From Sulfurospirillum multivorans DSM 12446 (GTDB lineage: Bacteria > Campylobacterota > Campylobacteria > Campylobacterales > Sulfurospirillaceae), in assembly GCF_000568815.1 (NCBI RefSeq), contig NZ_CP007201.1, positions 2,241,654-2,305,653 of the forward strand: a DNA stretch of 64,000 bases. Direction: 5' to 3'. The notes under the pieces were generated by a model. It saw nothing but the letters and a program-made list of their open reading frames with translations, was not told where the DNA came from and did no database searches. Of this stretch, positions 1 to 11,712 are shown in pieces (positions within the stretch are counted from its first letter, which is position 1; every line of letters starts with the position of its first letter). The position numbers and the translations under genes were made by a program.

Positions 1-1672
<1,672 letters not shown>

Positions 1673-1947
1673 TATTTGTATTCTAATGCACATTTCACTC
1701 CCTTATTAAATGTAATTAAACATTAAACAAGTTGTAAATTGTTTTTTTTGCGTTTTGTTGACTTTGACAATAATAAATTAAATAACATATCTAATGCTCA
1801 AATTCCAACGAATAAATTCGTTGATCCCTAAACACTAAAGCACAACCTTTGAGGTCGTGTTAGACTAAAAAAGTCTAATATCAATCTTCCTTTATTGCTA
1901 AAGACTGATATTAAACTTCTTAATCTCTTCTACAATGTCCATTAAAA
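1673..1947 (-). other. rRNA internal transcribed spacer with three stem-loops
   Basis: This is the AT-rich spacer between tRNA-Ala and 23S. Three inverted repeats are visible. One is AACGAAT-aa-ATTCGTT at about 1807-1822. A second is a 7-bp stem with one G-U pair around 1840-1860, which pairs fully only in the minus-strand RNA. The third is TTAGACT-n5-AGTCTAA at about 1860-1878, followed by a longer imperfect stem to about 1915. Such stems usually serve rRNA precursor folding and RNase III processing; that role is inferred here. Confidence 0.6.
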
Positions 1948-2024
1948 TGGTGGAGAATAGCGGGGATCGAACCGCTGACCTCCTGCGTGCAAAGCAGGCG
2001 CTCTCCCAGCTGAGCTAATTCCCC
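1948..2024 (-). tRNA. tRNA-Ala (TGC)
   Basis: A complete 77-nt cloverleaf is visible on the minus strand. The acceptor pairs GGGGAAT with ATTCTCC, the discriminator is A, CCA is genomically encoded, and the anticodon is TGC within loop TTTGCAC. It lies in the 16S-23S spacer next to tRNA-Ile, the classical arrangement. Confidence 0.97.
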
Positions 2025-2025
2025 A

Positions 2026-2102
2026 TGGTGGGCTTAAGAGGACTCGAACCTCTGACCTTACCCTTATCAGGGGTACGCTCTAACCACCTGAGCTATAAGC
2101 CC
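2026..2102 (-). tRNA. tRNA-Ile (GAT)
   Basis: A complete 77-nt cloverleaf is visible on the minus strand. The acceptor pairs GGGCTTA with TAAGCCC, CCA is encoded, and the anticodon is GAT in loop CTGATAA. It is one base from tRNA-Ala and about 90 bases after the 16S 3' end. Confidence 0.97.
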
Positions 2103-2190
2103 CTTTTTCATTCAATCTCTCAAAACTAAATAAGCTTCCCTAGCTATGCTCGCCGGAGCACCATTGTGAGATAGTGCCCCTATACTCTAG

Positions 2191-3700
<1,510 letters not shown>

Positions 3701-3980
3701 AATGTTTCTTCAAAGCGAAGTAATTCGCTTTGAATTCATTACACTAAAGCTAGACCTTTCGGTCAGAATCGACGAATCGAAATCTTTAGTTTTATGAAGT
3801 TTGATTAATATCTCTTTTATTAAGAAGAGTTGATAATCTCTTACTTTTCGCGTCCTGGCTAAGGTCACTTATTTAGATTTCAAAGATTGAATTTGACATT
3901 GTTAAAATGGTAATGAACTTGAAGCAAATCCCCTACTTTGGGCGCCTCTCTTTAACCCCGTTCTCTCAAACGAGGACGAA
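3701..3980 (-). other. rRNA operon leader with hairpins
   Basis: This non-coding stretch of about 280 bases lies between the putative rRNA promoter and 16S. Directly upstream of 16S is a perfect 9-bp stem CAAAGCGAA-gtaa-TTCGCTTTG (3711-3732), followed by a short GACC-tttc-GGTC hairpin near 3753. These resemble the 5' half of a 16S processing stem or an antitermination leader. No gene is seen. Confidence 0.5.
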
Positions 3981-3986
3981 ATTATA
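3981..3986 (-). promoter_or_regulatory. Candidate -10 box of rRNA operon promoter
   Basis: On the minus strand this reads TATAAT, followed by a GC-richer discriminator, and points toward 16S about 280 bases away. No good -35 match is seen, which is common for Campylobacterota sigma70 promoters. Assignment is by position and motif only. Confidence 0.4.
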
Positions 3987-4032
3987 TATCCATACACCTT
4001 AAAAACAGGTTAAACCATTTTAGGGATATTGA

Positions 4033-4707
4033 TTAGTCATTTTGGGAAGAAATATAAGTGTAACCTGTTTCTGGTTTTATCGTTATTACAATGTTTTGTT
4101 GATTATATGAAAGTGTTATATTGCAATCTGTAGAGATTATTTTTCCACTTGGATAAGAAGAATCATAGCTTCTTATAGGACCTTGTAATGGTCTTCCAAG
4201 ATAATCAAAGCCTATCTTGCTTCCTGAACTACAATTATTTGTCCATGCTAACCCTGTAATACCATATTTTGTTCCTAAATTTAATTCTTTCGTTCCTGCA
4301 AATAAGCTGTCATTTGTAATATCTAAATTAGTATACCCTGGAATTCCTCCTGTAAGGTATTTTTCTGGACTCAATGGGTTTTTTGCGAGTTCACTTCTAT
4401 CCACGGCAGTATCATAATCCAAATTTCTAAAGATAGAGTAAGAAGGTTGACGATTTGCAGTTGCATCATTTGTTGAAAAAACAATTTGCCACCTTGTCCT
4501 ATACCAATATTGTGAATCAGGGATAGATGGATCGTTAAACCTATCATCCTGCATCGCAAGATGTTGTGTATAGCGAATATGACTCACAAGTTGGTCAGCA
4601 GCTTCACGAAGTGGATTGCGTTGAAAACTTGATGCTGCAAAGTACGATAAAATGCCTACGACAACAATGACAAATACCAGTTCAAGCATCGTAAACGCTT
4701 TTTTCAT
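4033..4707 (-). CDS. Type II secretion/type IV pilin-like prepilin (pseudopilin)
   Basis: A 224-residue protein with a short basic leader MKKA followed by FTMLELVFVIVVVGIL. This is the class III prepilin signature: prepilin peptidase would cut before Phe5 and leave Glu at +5, followed by one hydrophobic helix (about residues 5-28). The remainder is a globular domain with two cysteines that might form a disulfide. It probably acts as a pseudopilin of a transformation or type II secretion-like apparatus at the inner membrane. The upstream gene on the same strand is a membrane glycosyltransferase 15 bases away, so the two are likely cotranscribed. No other pilus gene is in the window. The specific subclass is uncertain. 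Confidence 0.75.
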   Translation of the reverse strand: MKKAFTMLELVFVIVVVGILSYFAASSFQRNPLREAADQLVSHIRYTQHLAMQDDRFNDPSIPDSQYWYRTRWQIVFSTNDATANRQPSYSIFRNLDYDTAVDRSELAKNPLSPEKYLTGGIPGYTNLDITNDSLFAGTKELNLGTKYGITGLAWTNNCSSGSKIGFDYLGRPLQGPIRSYDSSYPSGKIISTDCNITLSYNQQNIVITIKPETGYTYISSQND

Positions 4708-4722
4708 CTTCCTGTCCTCTTT

Positions 4723-5913
4723 TTAGTTAACGCGGTAAAGATAAAAAGTCTTGACGACTTTACCATAATAGGCAATATCAATCTTCTCATACCCCTCTTC
4801 TATTTCTGGTTGAGTTGTGAGTTTATAATTTTTACCTTGGTCTATGCCATAAAACTTAAGTCTTAGAGCCATTTTATCATCTTTCATCATCACTTTTGTG
4901 ACGCCTTTGGCTTTGAGTGCTTCTGCTAGCTCTTTTGCAATATTGTATTTAATAGCAAAATGCTTTGTTGGTTCATCCATCAGTGCATAGAGTGGTTTGT
5001 TGAGAAAGATAAGCATCGTGTTAAACACCAAAGAGACAAGCACGAGTCCAAAGACAAATGTATGAAGTTTACGAAAAGCTGGAAGCCTGACACGATAGCT
5101 GTTGAAAAAGACTTTAACCATTAAGGGAACGGAAAGCACGACAAAGGGAGCAAAATCTTCAAGCAACAATCGTTGTCGCATGGAAAGAAGCAAGGATACG
5201 ATAAGCGAGAAGAAAGAGATATACCATAAAAGGGTTTTTTCCTCTTTAATCAAAATGCGATACATCGCATACACAAAATATAAAAAGAGTAATGGTGAAA
5301 AAATAACCGCATAAACACCCAAAGTATCGACAAAATACCCTTTTGGTTTTCCCCCTATATCAAACCCATACAGGTACATGGAGGCGCTAAATAAGATAAG
5401 CGTTAAGATCAAAAGATCGGTTTTGCGTTGAAAAAGGGCATAAATGAAAAGAGCAATGAAAAAAATACTAAACGAGTTATCGATAAAAAGGGCAGCGATA
5501 AGCACAAAATGTGAAGCGATTTTGTACTCTTTGAGGTATAGATAGGTAAATAATAGACTGAATAAAATAAGCACAATGCCACTATTGACCAAAAGTGCAA
5601 CACCATTTACCCCTGGTAAAAGAGCGTAAATAGCAACCGAAACAATACGATCTGCCCGTTTTTTTAAAAAAAGTTTGCCTATTTTATAGAGCAAAATAAT
5701 GGATATAAGATGAAAAAGGATAAAAGGCAAGCGCAATGCAAAATCATTTTGCCCAAAAAGTTGTGTCGAAGTAACGGCTAGGTAGTGAACAAGATTGGTG
5801 CCATAAAAAAACGTATTGGCTTCATCATAGCTAATAGAGATACTCTGCGTACCATAGGAGAGCAACGCACCACTGAGAACAAGAATAAGGAGTAAAAAAA
5901 GTCTTTCTCTCAT
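4723..5913 (-). CDS. GT-C membrane glycosyltransferase (ArnT/PMT-like, family 39)
   Basis: A 396-residue polytopic membrane protein with about ten hydrophobic segments. After the first membrane helix comes a loop with SYDEANTFF (about residues 28-36), the acidic Asp-Glu motif expected of GT-C glycosyltransferases that use polyprenyl-phosphate sugars. The C-terminal 90 residues are soluble. It is shorter than ArnT (about 550 aa). The start codon overlaps the stop of the upstream amidotransferase by four bases (ATGA), suggesting translational coupling. Acceptor and sugar are unknown; lipid, pilin or surface polysaccharide are possible. Confidence 0.65.
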   Translation of the reverse strand: MRERLFLLLILVLSGALLSYGTQSISISYDEANTFFYGTNLVHYLAVTSTQLFGQNDFALRLPFILFHLISIILLYKIGKLFLKKRADRIVSVAIYALLPGVNGVALLVNSGIVLILFSLLFTYLYLKEYKIASHFVLIAALFIDNSFSIFFIALFIYALFQRKTDLLILTLILFSASMYLYGFDIGGKPKGYFVDTLGVYAVIFSPLLFLYFVYAMYRILIKEEKTLLWYISFFSLIVSLLLSMRQRLLLEDFAPFVVLSVPLMVKVFFNSYRVRLPAFRKLHTFVFGLVLVSLVFNTMLIFLNKPLYALMDEPTKHFAIKYNIAKELAEALKAKGVTKVMMKDDKMALRLKFYGIDQGKNYKLTTQPEIEEGYEKIDIAYYGKVVKTFYLYRVN

Positions 5914-6497
5914 AGTTTTAAAAAGTTATTTAAGATGGCATGTCCGTGCTCACTCAAAATGGATTCGGGGTGAAACTGTACGCCATAGATTTGTTTATCT
6001 TTAATTTGCAGTGCCATAATCTCATGATCGTCCGTACTATACGCGGTTGGAACGACTACGTCAGGCAACCCTTCTTGCTCAACGGTCAATGAATGATAAC
6101 GCGTTGTCGTAAACATTTCAGGAAGTCCATCAAATAGACAGCTATTGTGAAGTTGTTTGGTGATGGAGGTCTTACCATGCATCATGCGTTTAGCACGCAC
6201 GACTTTACCACCAAAGGCTTGCCCAATGGCTTGATGTCCCAAACAAATGCCTAAAATAGGGATTTTCCCGCCAAAGTATTTGATGACATCTAAGCTGACA
6301 CCTGCTTCATTTGGCGTTGCAGGGCCTGGGGAAATAATAATTTTTTCAGGATGTAACGCTTCAATCTCTTCAACACTCAGCTCATCATTGCGAATCACTT
6401 TAAGATCAGCCCCGAGTTCTAAGCAATACTGCACAATGTTGTAGGTAAAACTGTCGTAGTTATCTATCATCAATACCATTTGTCTTTTTTCCCTCAA
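5910..6497 (-). CDS. trpG/pabA: Glutamine amidotransferase, anthranilate/aminodeoxychorismate synthase component II
   Basis: A class I glutamine amidotransferase of 195 aa that would supply ammonia to TrpE or PabB. The nucleophile elbow GICLGHQ places Cys85, and HPES near the C-terminus gives His176 and Glu178, so the catalytic triad is complete. IDNYDSFTYN near the N-terminus is typical of TrpG/PabA. Two starts are possible: the ATG at 6497 has GGAG six bases upstream, and the ATG at 6479 (seventh codon) has GAGGG nine bases upstream and gives the more usual N-terminus. It is not next to trpE or pabB, so the partner and pathway cannot be decided from context. Confidence 0.85.
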   Translation of the reverse strand: MREKRQMVLMIDNYDSFTYNIVQYCLELGADLKVIRNDELSVEEIEALHPEKIIISPGPATPNEAGVSLDVIKYFGGKIPILGICLGHQAIGQAFGGKVVRAKRMMHGKTSITKQLHNSCLFDGLPEMFTTTRYHSLTVEQEGLPDVVVPTAYSTDDHEIMALQIKDKQIYGVQFHPESILSEHGHAILNNFLKL

Positions 6498-6654
6498 ATG
6501 CTCCGATTTTCAGGAGCTTTTCTATGTGATACACTTTGTTGAAGTCTTAGGTTTCTACCCTATTTCTACACGAAAGCGTCAATGTTGATTATTGTATCAA
6601 TTTTTGTGTTGTTTTAAAATTAAGATGTTAAAGAGTTGGAAGAAATAACGGGTA

Positions 6655-6692
6655 GAAGAAAAAAACGCTCGAACCGGGCAATCCGAGCGTTT
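6655..6692 (-). terminator. Rho-independent terminator of the arsR-aas-lplT operon
   Basis: A perfect 9-bp stem AAACGCTCG/CGAGCGTTT (6663-6671 and 6684-6692) with a 12-base loop is followed on the minus strand by a T-rich run ending in TTCTTC. It lies about 145 bases after the lplT stop, in the right orientation to end that operon. Confidence 0.75.
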
Positions 6693-6820
6693 GTCTTAAA
6701 ATTGGTAGGTTCTATACAAAAAGGAGGTAAGTGTCTTACATATAAAAGTATAGACGCTTAGCCTAAACAAGAGATGAACCATTCGTTAATAAAACCTAAA
6801 CCTTCAAAATCGTTCACATT

Positions 6821-6834
6821 CTTTACATGTAAAG
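6821..6834. repeat. CTTTACATGTAAAG palindrome after lplT stop
   Basis: A perfect 14-bp copy of the dispersed palindrome, one base beyond the lplT stop codon. See the window-wide repeat entry. Confidence 0.9.
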
Positions 6835-6835
6835 C

Positions 6836-8098
6836 CTAATCAATTCGTTTATATATCACCCAAGCGATCCATGTTGCTATGATTCCCGTTCCAATGGCAG
6901 CGCTCAAAAAGACTTCAGGAATTCGCCACGAAGCGTCCAATAAGACCATCGTAAGTACCGCACCAAGTACCATAAACAGAGCGTTTAAGATGTTGTTAGC
7001 GGCGATGATGCGTGAGCGAAATGCTGGGTCACTTTGGCTTTGCATGATGGCGTAAAGAGGAACGCTAAAGAGCCCACCAAAAAGGGCGATGAGTGTTAAA
7101 TCAATAAGAATATGCCAAAAGGTGCTGCTTGAAAAAAGTGCTTCTACGGGTACAAAGCTCGAAGAGGTGAGCGCAAAGTCGATTCCGAAAAATCCCATTC
7201 CAAAAACACCCAGTATGATCAAGGAAGGGCGAATGGTATGGTGGCTGAGTTTCTCGCAAAGAAAAGAGCCCACACCGATGCCGATGGTAAAGAGACTCAG
7301 TAAGAGCGTTACGGTGGTCTCGTCGCCCACTAAAACGATTTTGACAAAGGCAGGAAATTGTGAAAGTAAAAGTGCTCCGTAAAGCCAAAACCATGAAATG
7401 GCGATGATGGAGAGAAATACCGTTTTGTTCGCGTACGCCAGTTTGAGTGTTTGTGCCGTTTGGGAGAAGATGTTGTACGAAAGGCTCATCTGCGCATTCA
7501 AGGAAGGTGCTGTGGGAATGTAGCGACTGCACACATAGCCGATAAGCGCGATTGACATACCCATGATACCTGCGATGATGCCGCCATACGCGGAAGCCGC
7601 GATAAGTCCACCGCCAAGGGTTCCTAGCAAAATGGCGCCAAACGTTCCAGACTCGACCAACGCGTTTGCCATGACCAGTTCATTTTCACCCATGTGTTGG
7701 GGAATGATGGCGTATTTGATGGGGCCAAAAAGCGTTGAGTGTAACCCCATGCCAAAAACCACGACCAACAGCAGGCTGAACCAGTGCATGTAAAAACCAA
7801 GCGTGGCGATGCTCATCAAGCCAAACTCCAAAAGTTTAACAAGGCGCGCTAAAGCGGCTTTGTCGTATTTGTCTGCCAAGGCTCCTGCAAGTCCTGAAAA
7901 GATGAAAAAAGGCAAGATAAAAATCGCCCCAATGAGTGGCGCTAAAATGCCTAATGGCAAACTCGTCCATGATGCTGCGTGAAACGTCACCAAAATGGCG
8001 AGGGTATTTTTGAAAATGTTGTCGTTAAACGCACCTAAAAACTGCACCACAAACAAAGGCGCAAATCGCTTTGTTTTTAAAAGATAAAAGGAGCTCAT
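6836..8098 (-). CDS. lplT: Lysophospholipid transporter LplT-like (MFS)
   Basis: A 420-residue major facilitator protein with about twelve membrane helices. The N-terminal FLGAFNDNIFKN stretch is characteristic of LplT, which flips lysophospholipids inward across the inner membrane so that Aas can reacylate them. The gene starts within the last four bases of the upstream aas homolog (ATGA overlap), matching the known LplT-Aas functional pair, which is often adjacent or fused. Length fits the family (about 400 aa). A terminator follows 145 bases downstream. Confidence 0.85.
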   Translation of the reverse strand: MSSFYLLKTKRFAPLFVVQFLGAFNDNIFKNTLAILVTFHAASWTSLPLGILAPLIGAIFILPFFIFSGLAGALADKYDKAALARLVKLLEFGLMSIATLGFYMHWFSLLLVVVFGMGLHSTLFGPIKYAIIPQHMGENELVMANALVESGTFGAILLGTLGGGLIAASAYGGIIAGIMGMSIALIGYVCSRYIPTAPSLNAQMSLSYNIFSQTAQTLKLAYANKTVFLSIIAISWFWLYGALLLSQFPAFVKIVLVGDETTVTLLLSLFTIGIGVGSFLCEKLSHHTIRPSLIILGVFGMGFFGIDFALTSSSFVPVEALFSSSTFWHILIDLTLIALFGGLFSVPLYAIMQSQSDPAFRSRIIAANNILNALFMVLGAVLTMVLLDASWRIPEVFLSAAIGTGIIATWIAWVIYKRID

Positions 8099-10230
8099 GC
8101 TATCTCGCTTGCCATGGATTTTAAAGTGACATAATCGGTCTTGCCCGTGCCTAAAAGTGGAAGTACTTCCACATGGACGATCTTTCTTGGGACAGCGATT
8201 TCGGGGTATCCGTTGCTTTGCGCACTTTTTTGCAACGCATCACGATTGAGGTTTTTATCGGTCGTAAACAGTACGATCGCTTCGCCTCTGGCGACATCAG
8301 GCACCGATGAGCTTGCATGCAAAAAGCCACTGGAGGTCAGCGTCGCTAGTTTTTCGACGGATTCCAGAGAAATCATCTCGCCTGCGATCTTGGCGAAGCG
8401 TTTGACACGCCCTTTGATCTGCACAAAGCCCACATCATCGATGCTCACAATGTCTCCCGTGTTGTACCACCCCTCGCCTGCTTCGGAGGTCGGTTTTTCC
8501 AAAATGCCCGGTTTTTCAGCGCGCAAATAGCCGCTCATGACATTCGCACCTTTTACATGTAAGATGCCACCCTCCTCGATGCCAGGAACGGGAATGAGTT
8601 TATGCTCAATGCCCGGCAAGATCTGCCCCACGGTGCCTTTTTTGTACGCCATCGGCGTATTGACTGCGATGACAGGTGCTGTTTCGGTTGCACCGTACCC
8701 TTCAAAAATGCGCAAACCAAACTTCTCAAACCAAAGCTCGCGCACGTTTTCAGAGAGTTTTTCCGCCCCAGCGATGACATAACGCACTTTATAAAAATCG
8801 TACGGATGCGCGTGTCGTGCGTAGTTGTGCAAGAATGTACTCGTTCCTAGTAAAATCGTGCAAGAACGATCATAAGCGATCTCAGGAATGACGCGGTAAT
8901 GAAGCGGCGATGGGTACATAAAAAGGTGCATTCCTCGAAAGATCGGAAGCAGTGAGCCTGCCGTTAAGCCAAAGGAGTGGAAGATCGGCAGGGCATTAAG
9001 CATTTTATCTTCGGTGGAAAAATCAACGATGGAGCTGATTTGAGCGATATTGGCAAGCAGTGCTTCATGCGAGAGCACCACGCCTTTAGGCTTGCCTTCG
9101 CTTCCAGAGGTAAATAAAATCACCGCAGGCTCTTTTTCATCTTGAGCGCTTGTAACAAGGCATGGAAAGTGAATCGCATAGAGCATCAACCACAGTTTAT
9201 CCACCAAGCGCATCGATACTTTTAACTCTTCGAGGTAGACAATGCGCACACCCTGCAATGCTTCCAATTTAGGAGCGAGTTTAGCTTGTTCCACAAAGGC
9301 TTTTGATGTGACGATGGTCTTGATCTCAGCCGCAGTACACGCACTTTGCAAGCCATCGACACCTGCGGTGAAATTTAGCATGGCAGGCACTCGTTTCATG
9401 CCTGAAAGTCCCAAAACAAGCGCCAGCGAAGCAACCGCCGTTGGCATCAACACACCCACCGCTTCTTCTTTTTGAGTGATAGGGCTTATGAGTCGCCCCA
9501 AACCTAGCGCCATTTTAAGGAGCTGCGCGTAAGTGTATTCGATCTGCTTGATATCTTCCACGATGGCTTTGTTTTTGCCGTGCGTTTCCATCGCCTCTAA
9601 AAAAGTGCCAAAAAGATCGTTGGCAGGACGTGCGTCAAACGAGCATTCTTGCATCAAACGTCGCATCGCATCGCCTGAGAGAAGACGTCTTTGGTGCGAT
9701 GTTCCCTCATGCGGAACATTGAGTTTGGTTGGCGTGCAATAGTTCAATGTGATCTGGGGAAACAGCCTGTGTGGATAGGTTTTTGGCATACGCGAAAGCG
9801 TGCTAAACGTCGCGCCTTGAATCATCACTGGCACGACCGTCGCATTGGTTTTCACCGCAACAAAGGCACTTCCTTCGTAAATTTTCATCAAACTGCCCGT
9901 TGTCGTGATGCGCCCCTCTGGGAAAATAACCACAGGGCGTCCGCTCTCCACCAAACGAATCACTGCCTTAATCGCCATCGGATTGGACGGATCGACCGTG
10001 AGATGATCGGTGAGCATCAAGCAAAGCCTCACAAAAGGGTTTTTGGCGATTTGCGTGTTGATGATAAACACAGGCGAAACGGGCAACATTACACCTAAAA
10101 TTAAGCCATCTAAAAACGATTGATGGTTGGCGATGATGAGCATCGGCTCGGCTTTGTTGGCTATAAAATGCCCCTGAACACGAATTTTAAATAAAAAACG
10201 AAGGATGATGCGAAGGAGTGTTTTGATCAT
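8095..10230 (-). CDS. aas: Bifunctional acyl-ACP synthetase / 2-acylglycerophosphoethanolamine acyltransferase
   Basis: A 711-residue two-domain enzyme. Residues 1-190 form a PlsC-type acyltransferase with NHQSFLD (His36, Asp41, the HX4D box) and FPEGR (103-107). From about residue 220 an AMP-binding acyl-activating domain follows, with the P-loop-like FTSGSEGKPKG near residue 372 and YNTGD further on. This is the domain order of E. coli Aas, which activates fatty acids to acyl-ACP and reacylates lysophosphatidylethanolamine. It lies one base after the ArsR-type regulator gene and overlaps lplT. One TTTTACATGTAAG repeat copy encodes an LHVK near residue 557. Confidence 0.88.
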   Translation of the reverse strand: MIKTLLRIILRFLFKIRVQGHFIANKAEPMLIIANHQSFLDGLILGVMLPVSPVFIINTQIAKNPFVRLCLMLTDHLTVDPSNPMAIKAVIRLVESGRPVVIFPEGRITTTGSLMKIYEGSAFVAVKTNATVVPVMIQGATFSTLSRMPKTYPHRLFPQITLNYCTPTKLNVPHEGTSHQRRLLSGDAMRRLMQECSFDARPANDLFGTFLEAMETHGKNKAIVEDIKQIEYTYAQLLKMALGLGRLISPITQKEEAVGVLMPTAVASLALVLGLSGMKRVPAMLNFTAGVDGLQSACTAAEIKTIVTSKAFVEQAKLAPKLEALQGVRIVYLEELKVSMRLVDKLWLMLYAIHFPCLVTSAQDEKEPAVILFTSGSEGKPKGVVLSHEALLANIAQISSIVDFSTEDKMLNALPIFHSFGLTAGSLLPIFRGMHLFMYPSPLHYRVIPEIAYDRSCTILLGTSTFLHNYARHAHPYDFYKVRYVIAGAEKLSENVRELWFEKFGLRIFEGYGATETAPVIAVNTPMAYKKGTVGQILPGIEHKLIPVPGIEEGGILHVKGANVMSGYLRAEKPGILEKPTSEAGEGWYNTGDIVSIDDVGFVQIKGRVKRFAKIAGEMISLESVEKLATLTSSGFLHASSSVPDVARGEAIVLFTTDKNLNRDALQKSAQSNGYPEIAVPRKIVHVEVLPLLGTGKTDYVTLKSMASEIA

Positions 10231-10231
10231 G

Positions 10232-10540
10232 TTAGTTTCCGTGTAGATAATTTAAGACATTGCTAAAGGTCGCTTCTAAAAGCGGCTTATTGACCCAAAA
10301 CCAGACCTCTTTGCCGATCTTTTCGCTTAAAAGCACTTCGGCTTGATGGAGGATTTTGAGGTGATGCGAGACAGTGGTGCGCGCCAAAGGCGATACTTCG
10401 GCGATCATTCCTGCGTTGAGACGCTCACCATCTTCAAAAAGTAAAAGAATTTTTTGACGATGCGCGTCGCCTAAAGCCATAAAAATGGCAGACATCGGTT
10501 TCCATTCAAGCGGTAAATCTTTGGCATATTCCATTTGCAT
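10232..10540 (-). CDS. ArsR-family winged-helix regulator
   Basis: A 102-residue single-domain regulator. The ArsR-type helix-turn-helix lies at about residues 38-75 (LARTTVSHHLKILHQAEVL), followed by a beta-wing (KIGKEVWFWVN). The ELCVCDL metal-binding motif of ArsR/SmtB is absent, so it probably does not sense metal through that site. It is the first gene of the aas-lplT operon, one base from aas, so autoregulation and control of lipid repair is the simple inference. Start at MQMEY (10540) or two codons later. An alternative SD-like AGGAG precedes the first ATG. Confidence 0.8.
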   Translation of the reverse strand: MQMEYAKDLPLEWKPMSAIFMALGDAHRQKILLLFEDGERLNAGMIAEVSPLARTTVSHHLKILHQAEVLLSEKIGKEVWFWVNKPLLEATFSNVLNYLHGN

Positions 10541-10621
10541 CTTATACTCCTAAATGTTTAAGTTTATCAACAAAATAATCTTTTTTGTCTTAAGGATTTC
10601 TTAGAAAAGAGTGGTTTTACT

Positions 10622-10635
10622 CTTTACATGTAAAG
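10622..10635. repeat. CTTTACATGTAAAG palindrome after amidohydrolase stop
   Basis: A perfect 14-bp copy, four bases past the stop codon of the amidohydrolase gene and about 80 bases upstream of the arsR start. Confidence 0.9.
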
Positions 10636-10639
10636 TACC

Positions 10640-11626
10640 TTACTCCAAACACAAAACTTTTCGATAATTGGAATAAATAGGATTATTCGCAGGGAAATAG
10701 ACCAACATTGCTTTGGCGTAACGATCAAACACATTCTTCTCTTGGGCGATGCAAATGCGTTTCAACAAAGACACATCGTAACTGTTCCACACCGTTGTAA
10801 ATGGTACAGGATAGTCGCTTCCAAAGAGCAGTTTGGGGTGAATGTCGCTTTGCGTGGAGAGATGGCGCAACACTTTGGCGCGCACGGGTGTTAGAAGTGC
10901 TGACACATCGGCGTAGAGATTATCGTGCGTTTTTAGCATCTCAAGCAAGGTAAAATAGTCATCGTTAAAGCGTTTGGGATTGGATGAGAGTGCTTTAAAG
11001 AGGTGACGAGGCTCGTAACTGAGCGCCATGTGCGCGCAAATGACTTTCACGCCCACTTCCAAAGGTTGGCGCAACATCTCGATGCTCTCGCAGGTTTTAT
11101 ACGAATGCACGCTGCTCTCGCTTCCCACATGAATGATCAAAGGCAGATCCAGCGCCGCAAGCTTCTCAAAATAAGGACGATACCGCGCTTCACGCGTGTC
11201 TACACCCCAATAATTTTGCAAAAATTTTGCCCCTTTAAAGCCTAAAGTGTGGTACTTTTCTATAAGTTCCAACGCATCGGGTCGTTTAGGATTGATGGAG
11301 AAAAATGGGATGATGAGCTCAGGATACTGCGCGTACAACACCGCCACATCTTCATTGCTCGCGCAAACGGTTTTATCTTGGTGGAGGACATTGCCCTCAT
11401 CGTCGACCTTTGCATCCACACCAAAAAGCACGATTTTTTCGATGTGTTCTGAGGTTTTCACCGAGTTCATCAGCGCATCGGTGTAGGCTTTGTACGGCTC
11501 TTTTGAAAGCGCTTTAGCATCGATGCCGAAGCGTTTCGCAAAAAAATGTAAAGCAACTTTGTCGTAAACTCGGTTGAAGGAGACTTCACTGCTGAGCAGG
11601 TGAACATGCGTGTCGATTGTTTTCAT
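10640..11626 (-). CDS. Amidohydrolase-family metal-dependent hydrolase (amidohydrolase_2)
   Basis: A 328-residue TIM-barrel protein. The metal-binding HVHL (His7, His9) opens strand 1. IIHVGSES and ICAHMALSY supply the later histidines, and FGSDYP near residue 270 supplies the C-terminal aspartate. This pattern matches the amidohydrolase_2/ACMSD-like subfamily, which includes decarboxylases and lactonases; the substrate cannot be told. It appears to stand alone, with about 100 bases to arsR downstream and 86 to hipA upstream. No promoter is clear. Confidence 0.72.
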   Translation of the reverse strand: MKTIDTHVHLLSSEVSFNRVYDKVALHFFAKRFGIDAKALSKEPYKAYTDALMNSVKTSEHIEKIVLFGVDAKVDDEGNVLHQDKTVCASNEDVAVLYAQYPELIIPFFSINPKRPDALELIEKYHTLGFKGAKFLQNYWGVDTREARYRPYFEKLAALDLPLIIHVGSESSVHSYKTCESIEMLRQPLEVGVKVICAHMALSYEPRHLFKALSSNPKRFNDDYFTLLEMLKTHDNLYADVSALLTPVRAKVLRHLSTQSDIHPKLLFGSDYPVPFTTVWNSYDVSLLKRICIAQEKNVFDRYAKAMLVYFPANNPIYSNYRKVLCLE

Positions 11627-11712
11627 TTCTATATTCCTAATATCTTAAACATATTGGAATGTTAGTATAGAGAAGCTGAAAAAATTCTGAAAAAAAACCT
11701 CCTCTCTTTCTC

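Larger units (their letters stand above)
6498..6835. other. Intergenic region with terminator and trpG leader
   Basis: These 338 bases lie between two minus-strand operons. On the right is the 3' UTR of lplT with a TTTACATGTAAA repeat directly after the stop codon. In the middle (6655-6692) is a strong terminator. On the left is the leader of the amidotransferase gene, with a 5-bp hairpin GCTCC/GGAGC (6500-6517) whose 3' arm on the minus strand contains its GGAG ribosome site. No convincing gene is seen. Confidence 0.6.

Noticed and set aside
6774-6839. A 21-codon plus-strand frame ending in FTCKA, after lplT
   Set aside because: There is no ribosome site at proper spacing, and its end is just the palindrome repeat; it opposes the operon direction.
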